Assembly: GCA_004835665.1 (NCBI GenBank)
Contig: RBKR01000017.1
Coordinates: 744,001 to 808,000 of the forward strand
Source of the DNA: Phoma sp. XZ068
Lineage: Eukaryota > Ascomycota > Dothideomycetes > Pleosporales > Didymellaceae
DNA: 64,000 bases
Reading direction: 5' to 3'
The notes beneath the pieces were generated by a model. That model had not been told where the DNA came from, did no database searches, and worked only from the letters and a program-made list of their open reading frames with translations. The translations under genes and the position numbers were made by a program. Shown here one piece after another: positions 56,401-64,000 of the stretch. How positions within the stretch are numbered: position 1 is the first letter of the stretch; each line of letters starts with the position of its first letter.

Positions 56401-57360
56401 ATTCAAATAGACATCATACAAGTTCGATGTGGTATGACACTTATTTCAGTCATGGCGACCCTTTAGTCTCATATTTTAAAAAAGCTCCAGTAGAGTCTCT
56501 GAACAATTACACCACGCTCTCATTTGGTACTTCGCATGTGACGTCTGGTATTGGAACACACGAAACAGACTTCCATTCAAGCAATAATTGGGTCTAAGTT
56601 TGGTACAAGCAAGAGCACGGTTCGGCATGCGGCAGAAAAAGCTACACAACACCAGTTCTCTTGCGGGAAATTTTGGAGTGTATGATCTATTCCAATGCAG
56701 AGGGCGTATTATTCCTTTAAGCGGTCAGAGCTGCATGCGCCCTATAGAAAGAGTAAGTACGCATACTGTAGTTGAGCCATCTGACTTCTAGTGTAGGCTT
56801 CAAACCGATGTAACGACTGTACTTGAACACGTTGACACAATTTCTCAATACAGCCCAACCACCTCGGGCTGTACCCTCGTACGCTGCGCAGTTCGGGTTC
56901 AGTCAAGGTTTCCGAATGCCGAAGCGCAGAATGGTAACATAATACATCTATGACACTCAAGAGGATATATCATAGTACATAGTATGAAGCATTCACAAGG
57001 TTAAGGGCGAGGGGGAGTCACCCTACTCTGGGAGAGTGAATGTTAAGCTTTAGAGATGTAGTGTTATAATCGGAACGCCCGACGAGCAAGCTGACCAATG
57101 AAAGAGCCGGATTCCCACTTCCCCTGACTAGCGCTTACGGCTGCTCGCCTCGCAGAATCGATCATGCAGCCTCAGCCCCTCAACTCAGCAGAACAGGCAG
57201 GTGTCAAGCTGCGGCGCAGGCGACAAGGCTGAGGCTAGGCACTGGCACTCGTCGACAGCGCTGCTGTTGCTGCTTGATGATGGCCATCGCATACCCTCCA
57301 CACGTGTAAATCGCCAGCGGTCACTTGTCCATTCCCCTGTCCCCGTCATACCCACCCTGA
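53453..57360. other. large gene-free interval, 3.9 kb
   Basis: The longest stretch without a gene here. Only short frames occur (up to 132 codons, 54818-55216), none with a motif. Around 55200-55290 one frame reads a plausible helical peptide, but it is bounded by stops. No terminal repeats or transposase fragments were recognised. It ends at the NLR start. Confidence 0.45.
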
Positions 57361-60300
57361 ATGCCGCGCCAACTGCACCGAGAAGACTATACTGTAGGAT
57401 GGGTGTGCGCGCTGCCTGTCGAGCTGGCGGCAGCGAAGGCGATGCTTGACGAAAAGCACGAGGATGTCAGCCGTAATGATGGCGACAACGATGAGAACGT
57501 ATACTGCATGGGGTCGATTGCAGGCCACAACGTCGTCATCGTGTGCCTACCAGCAGGGCATATTGGGAACAATCCAGCAACGGCTGTGGCGACTCAAATG
57601 CGGGCATCATTCAAGGGAATCCGATTCGGACTGATGGTTGGCATCGGCGGAGGCGTTCCAAGTATGGAGGCAGACATTCGACTTGGCGATGTAGTAGTGA
57701 GCCAGCCGCACCAGAGGTTTGGTGGAGTAGTACAGTACGACTTTGGGAAAACAACGCCGAACGGTTTTGAGCGGACTGGATCGCTGAACTCACCGCCTCA
57801 GATACTGCTTAGCGCTGTGAGCACGGTACAGGCAAATGATATGCTGGGCGAAAGTACGTTATCCAACTGCGTATCCACACTTGAGCGCATTCCCACCTTC
57901 CAGCGCAGCAGGACGGGGCCGGATGTCTTATTCAAGGCAAGTTACAACCACGAAGGCGGCCTTACCTGCGAACAGTGTGGCGCCGACCGACAGCAAGTAA
58001 GACCACAACGCAAGAACAAAGTGGAAGTGGTAGTGCACTACGGGACGATAGCTTCTGGTAACCGGGTGATCAAGGATGCTGCTGAGAGAGATCAAGTCAG
58101 CGCGAAGCTTGGTGGGGTGCTGTGCTTTGAGATGGAGGCAGCAGGCTTAATGAACAACTTCCCATGTCTTGTGGTCCGCGGCATCTGTGACTATGCCGAC
58201 TCACACAAGAACAAGCGATGGCAACCCTACGCGGCAGCCACAGCAGCGGCCTATGGAAAGGAGCTGCTTTCGGTAATACCAGCAGCAGATGTGGTAAAGA
58301 CACGCCGAGCGGAAGATGTCATGAACAGCGCGAACAGTCAGTCCAGCGGGCACCCTAACCCAAGTGGTGCATCCAGACTAACGTTATGACAGAGCGTTTC
58401 CTTCAGTCACCACCTCCGGATGGCGTTTCCCGCAAGCGCAGTAGAGTCGACATCGCGAACAGTGCAGAAAACGATTCTGCAGAGTGAGTTGATTCTTTTC
58501 CAGGTGATGTATCCTGCCAAAACCTGCTGACCAGGACAGAGAGCGAATTGCCACGCGTATGTAAATCCACCATATTGAATTAGACTCACAACCTGATCTT
58601 ACTGTCCCAGTTCCCATTCACTACCAAGAACGGACACATACATCACTGAACAACGAACAGAGACAGATTCTTCTAGAATCCTTGAAATTTAAGCAAATTG
58701 ATGTGCGCCAGATGACAATCAAGACTGCTCACGCCAAGACGTGCAGGTGGCTCTTGAAGGATGTGCAATACCTCCACTGGCTCGACGCGACCAAATCAGG
58801 CGAACACCACAGTTTATTGTGGATTAAGGGAAATGCCGGAACAGGAAAGTCGACATTGATGAAGTTTGCATTGACTAACGCTCGCAAAACAAGAAAGGAT
58901 TACATCATACTTTCTTTCTTCTTTAACGCGCGGGGCGACAATATAGAGCATTCGACAATTGGTACATACCGCGCGCTGCTACTGCAATTGCTTGAACATC
59001 TTCCCGCACTCAAAAGCGTCTTTGATTCGCTTGGCCTTTCAGCATCATCCATCGAAATAGACTACGACTGGGGCATCGAGCCGCTGAAGATGCTACTGGA
59101 GCAAGCTATCCGGGCGCTTGGACAAACATCTGTAATGTGCTTCATCGACGCGCTGGATGAGTGCGAAGAAAAGCAAGTCCGTGAGATGATTCAGTTCTTC
59201 GAGCACATTGCCGAGGTAGCTGTGATGAACGACATTCGCTTCCAGGTTTGCTTCTCAAGCAGGCACTATCCGCATATCACAATCCGTAAAGGGCTTGAAC
59301 TTGTACTTGAAGGTCAAGAAGGGCATACGCAAGACATCACGAACTACATTGAGGCTGAGCTGAAAATTGGGAAGAGCAAGACTGCTCAGCAGGTTCGAGT
59401 TGAGCTTCAAGAGAAGGCATCAGGAATCTTTATGTGGGTTGTCCTTGTTGTAGGCATTCTAAACAAGACGTCGGATCGTGGCCAGGTTTACACACTGCGC
59501 CAAAAACTCCACGAGATTCCAGGAGACTTACACGAATTGTTCCGCGATATCCTAACACGGGACTCACATAACAGGGACGGGCTAATCTTGTGCATCCAAT
59601 GGGTACTATTTGCGAAGCAGCCCCTCAGTCCGGAGCAGCTGTACCACGCCATTCTTGCGAGCATCAATCTTGAAGCGGTGACTGAATGGGACCCTGAGGA
59701 GACCACCAAGGAAGTAGTCAAGCTGTTCATACTTGATTGCTCTAAAGGCCTTGCCGAGGCAACCGCATCCAAGGAGCCGAGAGTACAGTTCATCCACGAA
59801 TCAGTGAGGGATTTCCTACTCAAAGAGAATGGTCTTAGTAAGATCTGGCCCGAGTACGGAAGCAAATTCCAGGGTCAGAGCCACGAACGACTCAAGCAGT
59901 GCTGTCTCAAGTACCTTGCCATCGATGTGGCCACACCTTTGAAGATTGCTGACGACCTTCCGAAGGCATCCTCGCCGGAAGGAGCCGATCTGCGCAATCT
60001 AGCATTGCAGAAGTTTCCCTTTCTGGAGTACGCTGTTCAAAATGTCCTGTATCATGCAGATACGGCGGCAGGTGACAATATCAATCAAACACAGTTCCTT
60101 GAGAGCTTTCCGTTTCCTCGTTGGGTTACCATCAACAACCTATTTCAGAAGCACGAAATACGTCGACATACGAAAAACGTCAGCTGTCTGTATATCCTGG
60201 CTGAGCTTAACATGGCGAACCTCGCTAGAGACCTTGGTTTAGCTAGTCATTGTATGGAAGTAGAGGGTGAACGTTACGGCTGTCCTCTTTTCGCGGCGGC

Positions 60301-61342
60301 TGCAACTGGTAGTGAAGAGGCGCTTGAGCTGTGTATGTCATCTGTCGGAGCGCAAAACGTGTCCAGACGCAATGCTGGTGCTACAGAAAAGCACAAGTCC
60401 CAGCTTAAGATGTCTCAGCGGGCTGCAAGACGTGCCTTTGTGTACTCGAAAAGAAAAGGTGTTGTGCTGTGTGCGGCAGAGCTTGGTCTTGATGAAGTCA
60501 CTGCGCTGTTAGTCAAATTTGGCAAATTCCACATCGATTCCAAAGATTCCCAAGATAGGACTGCTTTGTGGTGGGCTTCTATGAACGGATGTGTAATGGC
60601 AGTGAGATCATTACTCTCTGCAGGCTCGACTATGATCAACAGGCGCGATAAACACAACTTAGCGCCACTGTATATAGCGGCGAAAAATGGAAACAAGGCG
60701 GTGGTCAGAGTACTGCTCGACAATGGCGCCAACACTCCTACACACGATGGACCGTACAACAACGCAGTCTACCATGCTTCAGCTAGCGGCCACAAGGAGA
60801 TTGTAGAGCTGCTGCTGCTAGAAAAGGGGCTTGGCTTGAACGCGCAAGACTACAGCAACGCACTCAGTGAAGCTTCAGCTAGAGGCCATAAGGATATTGT
60901 AATGCTGCTGCTAGGAAGGGGGCTTGGCTTGAACGCGCAAGACTACAGCAACGCACTCAGTGAAGCTTCAGCTGAAGGACACAAGGATATTGTAACGCTG
61001 CTGCTTGAAAAGGGCGCTGGTATCAACGCGCAGGCTAGACGCCACGGAAACGCGCTCCAAGCAGCCTCAGTTGGAGGCCACAAAGATATCGTGATGCTGC
61101 TGCTAGACAGGGGCGCAGATATCAAAGCACGGGGTGGATACTATGGCAACGCGCTCCAAGCAGCCTCATTTTGGGGCCACGAAGAAATTGTAGCAGAACT
61201 GCTAAATAAAGGCGCTGATGTTAATACACAGGGCGGAAAGTTGGAGACCGCACTTGATGCAGCTATTTCCGGGCGCCGCAAAGGGGTTGTAGCACTGTTG
61301 AAGAGCAGGGGTGCGTTAACGAGCGGTGAGATGGTTCAATAA
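57361..61342 (+). CDS. fungal NOD-like receptor: PNP_UDP-NACHT-ankyrin
   Basis: Model of four exons: 57361-58336, 58393-58483, 58540-58556 (17 nt) and 58611-61342, giving 1271 residues. The introns (56, 56 and 54 nt) have GTCAGT, GTGAGT and GTATGT donors; the first has ACTAAC before its acceptor. All phases agree. Residues about 8-300 form a nucleoside-phosphorylase-like domain (YTVGWVCALPVELAAA, MVGIGGGVPS, CFEMEAAGLMN, RGICDYADSHKN). A linker with RKRSRV leads to the NACHT ATPase: Walker A GNAGTGKST (435-443) and Walker B CFIDALDEC (538-546), preceded by TAHAKTCRWLL. Ankyrin repeats of about 31-33 residues run from about 985 to 1265. Fungal NLRs of this layout are thought to sense non-self and trigger cell death. 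If the small exon is wrong, two separate proteins are the alternative. Confidence 0.85.
60826..60973 (+). repeat. nearly identical ankyrin repeat units inside the NLR
   Basis: A 55-nt stretch at 60826-60880 recurs exactly at 60919-60973, a 93-nt (31-codon) period equal to one ankyrin unit. The encoded units share GLNAQDYSNALSEASA. The following units (about 61012-61200) keep the pattern GNALQAAS..GH but differ more. Such internal identity points to recent duplication or conversion of units. Confidence 0.85.
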
Positions 61343-62936
61343 CTGCTAGTCATGCCTTATAGCTAGGAACGAAGTGCTTTAACAACCAATACTTCATATC
61401 TAAGCTGTATCCAATGTAAAGTACCTAGGTACTAGGTAGCTGTGTGGCAGAGGCCTCGATTTGCTCCCGATGTCACATAGGCTGGGTATCTGGTCTCGTA
61501 ACAGCGTTCGCATAAACGATAAATTTCTTTCGATACAGGATTGGAAGCAAGAGGTCGATAAACTTCTCCTACAAGTCCCCAAACTCACCCCAACAGCAGC
61601 GCAAACCCCATCCCCATCACCTCCACAGCCATCACCCTCAGCCGCTCCCGCCAAGCCCACGTGCCCCATCCCCAACCCTAACTCGCTCCCCCCAATCCTC
61701 CGGAAAAAACGGCACTCCGCCACGCCACACTACACCCCTTTCCACCGCATCCATCTCCTCCTCGCCCCATCAGCCGCAGAATCGCACAGTCAAGCTCTCA
61801 TCCAAGATCTTCGCGGTTCTTCGACTGCCTAGCACTGCCAACGTTCTTGTGTTTGCTTGATAATGTGGGAATGTTGCAGGGGAGACGGAGAGTTGCAGTA
61901 GGGAGGGATGCGGGTAGGGCTGGGTGGGTCGCTGGGTCCGTGGATTTGGATACGGTGGGGATCTGCGGTGGGTGTGCCAAGGGGTGTGACGGCGGTGGAA
62001 TGGAATTTGGGGACGATGGGAGCGGATCAGCAGTTTTGTCATTCGCAGAGGAAATGAGGTTAGAGAGAGGAGATCTGATGCGTAGAGATAGTATTGTTGA
62101 TCTGGTGGATGCTAGAGAGGGGCTACGTCGTGGAGTGTATCGATGCCAAGAAGATGTACGGAGGTACTTCCCTTGAGGCTGTTGCTACGATCGAACGTAT
62201 CAAGACTCATTATCAGCCCCGTATCAAGCCTCAAGGTCGAAATCTCTGTAGATCCTGCGATTTCCCGCTTCCGCGGACCTATATACCTCCACTTCTCCGT
62301 CAGCCAAGATAGGGTGGAAAATCACCTCAAAACCACATGTACAGTGAACAGGTGGCTTGCATTGATGTACCTCCGTATTCACAATGGTGTAAGGACCGAA
62401 AGCGTACAAATCCTGTGGCAAAGATACTGTCAAGTGGATACGGAACCGAAGAGCTATTCAGTGGGAGACTTGGTCAGTGATGATGATGAGGACCCTTCTT
62501 CACGTAGTTGTAATGAAAACGACGCGGGTGAGGGCACGAACAGCTCGTTGATGCTCTCAATTTCCGAGCGCATGTTTGAGTAGAATTGAACGCACTGTTG
62601 TGGGTATGGTGCTCGGAAGAACTCACAGGTTTAACGCTCAAGAGTCACAACATCGGACTCGACCGTCTGGTCGTAAGGACCATCTACCATGAAGCTGGTC
62701 ATAGCGACGACACAAGTCAGTGAACTACACGAGAAGATAGCAGTCACAATAGAAGAGTCATATTCAGAGAATGTCATGTAATTGGCATAATTAATCTCTA
62801 CATGCCAGTCGCCACGCTTGTATCATTACAGTGAAGAAATCTATCCCATGTCGCAGAACGATCGACTGTCGCTGGAAGAAAGAGGGTATTTGGAGGAAAA
62901 CAGTAGACAATTTTGGAGGTGAAGAAGAGCAGCCGC
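61343..62936. other. intergenic region, 1.6 kb
   Basis: Between the NLR and the phosphate permease gene. Frames at 61461-61832 (Pro-rich, CCA/CCC-driven), 61847-62176 and 62143-62583 are open but overlap and show no family. I could not join them convincingly. Confidence 0.4.
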
Positions 62937-64000
62937 TCACTTGAAGTGAGGGGCGTTGAGGACGATACCCATGGCAAGACCACCGATGGTACCGGCGATG
63001 GGGATGGTCATGATCCAGGAGAAGACAAGGAGACCAACACGCTGCCAGTTGACGGCCTTGATGGTACCGTTGCAGAGACCGACACCGACGGTAGCACCAG
63101 TGATGCACATGGATGTCGAGACGGGGAGGGAGTACTGCGAGAAGATGAGGACGGTAAGGGCAGCACCCATCTCCATGGAGCAACCACGCGAAGGCGAGTG
63201 GTAGGTGATCTTGTTACCCATGACCTTCATGATGTTGTAACCGTAGGTGATGAGACCAAGAGACAGAGTGGCGGAGAGGACAGCAAGCTGCCAGATGGGG
63301 ACGGGAGCCTTGGACTTGGCGGCGTTACCGGTGTTCCAGGCAGAGTAGATGACAGCCCAGGGACCGACAGCGTTACCGATATCGTTGGCACCGTGAGCGA
63401 ACGAGGCAGTGCAGGCAGTAAGAACTTGGACGAAGGAGTAGGTGTGCTCGACCTCGTTGGCGTACTTGGGGGCGTGGGAGTAGACGCGCTCCATGCGGCG
63501 ACCCTCAGGAGTACCGTGGATACCAGTCTGGGCGGCGTGGATGTCGTAGTTGGCACCGTAGAGCGCACCGACAACAATCATGGCGGGGACGCGCTTGATG
63601 GTGATGATCATGTTCTTCTTCTCGTAGATCTCACCAGTCTCGATCTGGTTCTCGTGGAGGTAGCGCATAGCCCAGCCGAGAAGGCCGCTCTTAGCCCTGA
63701 GCCTGGCGTGGAAGCGGTCCTGACCCTGCTGCATAAGCTCCTTGTAGCTAAGCTGGCGCTCCTCAGAGACGACGAGACCCTTCTCGTGGTCGGCAGGGGT
63801 GATGTCGTCGTCGGAGCTGTTGGACTTCTGGAGCTCAGGCTTGACCTCATCGTCGTGGTGCTGGACAACAGCGTAGTCGGGAACAATGGCAGACTCAGCA
63901 CCCTCGAGGGCGGGGCGGTTGAAGAGGAGAGGGCCGAGGAACATGTGGTACCAGCGGACGGTGTGATCCTTCTTGACGACCTTGGCGTGGAGGTAGGGAA
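62937..64000 (-). CDS. phosphate permease, PiT family (PHO89/PHO-4-like), C-terminal part
   Basis: Open from the right edge of the window to the stop at 62939-62937, about 354 residues, without introns. The 5' part lies outside the window. After a long polar loop (residues with KSNSSDDDITPADHEKG) come hydrophobic spans. The second copy of the PiT signature reads FAHGANDIGNAVGPWAV, the conserved GANDxxNA motif of Na+- or H+-coupled inorganic phosphate transporters. TGATVGVGLCNG and FSWIMTIPIAGTIGGLAMG follow and match the C-terminal half of Neurospora PHO-4 and yeast Pho89. The product would sit in the plasma membrane and import phosphate. The central loop carries many Ser and acidic residues, as in relatives. 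Confidence 0.92.
   Translation of the reverse strand, partial: PYLHAKVVKKDHTVRWYHMFLGPLLFNRPALEGAESAIVPDYAVVQHHDDEVKPELQKSNSSDDDITPADHEKGLVVSEERQLSYKELMQQGQDRFHARLRAKSGLLGWAMRYLHENQIETGEIYEKKNMIITIKRVPAMIVVGALYGANYDIHAAQTGIHGTPEGRRMERVYSHAPKYANEVEHTYSFVQVLTACTASFAHGANDIGNAVGPWAVIYSAWNTGNAAKSKAPVPIWQLAVLSATLSLGLITYGYNIMKVMGNKITYHSPSRGCSMEMGAALTVLIFSQYSLPVSTSMCITGATVGVGLCNGTIKAVNWQRVGLLVFSWIMTIPIAGTIGGLAMGIVLNAPHFK

Noticed and set aside
57361..58389. PNP_UDP protein as a separate gene ending at 58389
   Set aside because: An in-phase intron with a canonical branch site removes that stop and links to the NACHT part; the joined layout is a known fungal NLR type.
61461..61832. Proline-rich 123-codon frame
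   Set aside because: Driven by a CCA/CCC-rich stretch; no start context or domain.

Overview
This is a window of nuclear DNA from a filamentous ascomycete. The evidence is short GT-AG introns (mostly 46-60 nt) inside otherwise dense genes, long intergenic spacers, and typical fungal families: PL3 pectate lyases, a GH28 polygalacturonase, a PAN-domain copper radical oxidase, an NLR with a nucleoside-phosphorylase head, a fungal rhodopsin-type membrane protein and mannitol 2-dehydrogenase. The mix suggests a plant-associated Dothideomycete, perhaps Pleosporales. That placement is inference; no marker gene proves it. I saw no rRNA, tRNA, CRISPR array or intact transposon.

Layout. 0.5-7 kb: a GPI-anchored 5'-nucleotidase, a broken NmrA-like gene and a six-span membrane protein. 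7.8-14.3 kb: a secreted tannase/feruloyl esterase, a seven-span PTH11/rhodopsin-type protein and an endopolygalacturonase. 14.9-23.3 kb: two uncharacterised F-box-like/lineage-specific genes in overlapping convergent arrangement, a DHA2-type MFS transporter, a tiny MYND zinc-finger protein and a PL3 pectate lyase. 26.3-31.6 kb: mitochondrial-type MsrB, a second MFS transporter and a secreted alkaline phosphatase. 34-37.6 kb: a GT34 Golgi glycosyltransferase and an F-box-like protein with an acidic tail. 38.7-44.5 kb: a secreted amidase, MTA phosphorylase, an orphan C-terminal piece of a HET-domain protein and a second PL3 pectate lyase. 47.3-53.5 kb: a PAN-domain AA5_2 alcohol/galactose oxidase, an intact NmrA-like reductase and mannitol 2-dehydrogenase. 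57.4-61.3 kb: a PNP_UDP-NACHT-ankyrin NOD-like receptor. 62.9-64 kb: the C-terminal part of a PiT-family phosphate permease that runs off the right edge.

Themes. Four enzymes act on plant cell wall (polygalacturonase, two PL3 lyases, feruloyl esterase), with a secreted oxidase beside them, but they are scattered and not an operon-like cluster. Three genes concern phosphate (5'-nucleotidase, alkaline phosphatase, PiT permease). Two concern non-self recognition: the NLR, with nearly identical ankyrin units, and the truncated HET gene. The NLR is the most interesting locus. It must be assembled across three small introns and a 17-nt micro-exon, and it sits beside the largest gene-free interval in the window (53.5-57.4 kb).

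All gene models were built by eye from reading frames, splice consensus and phase. Exon edges are stated so they can be tested.
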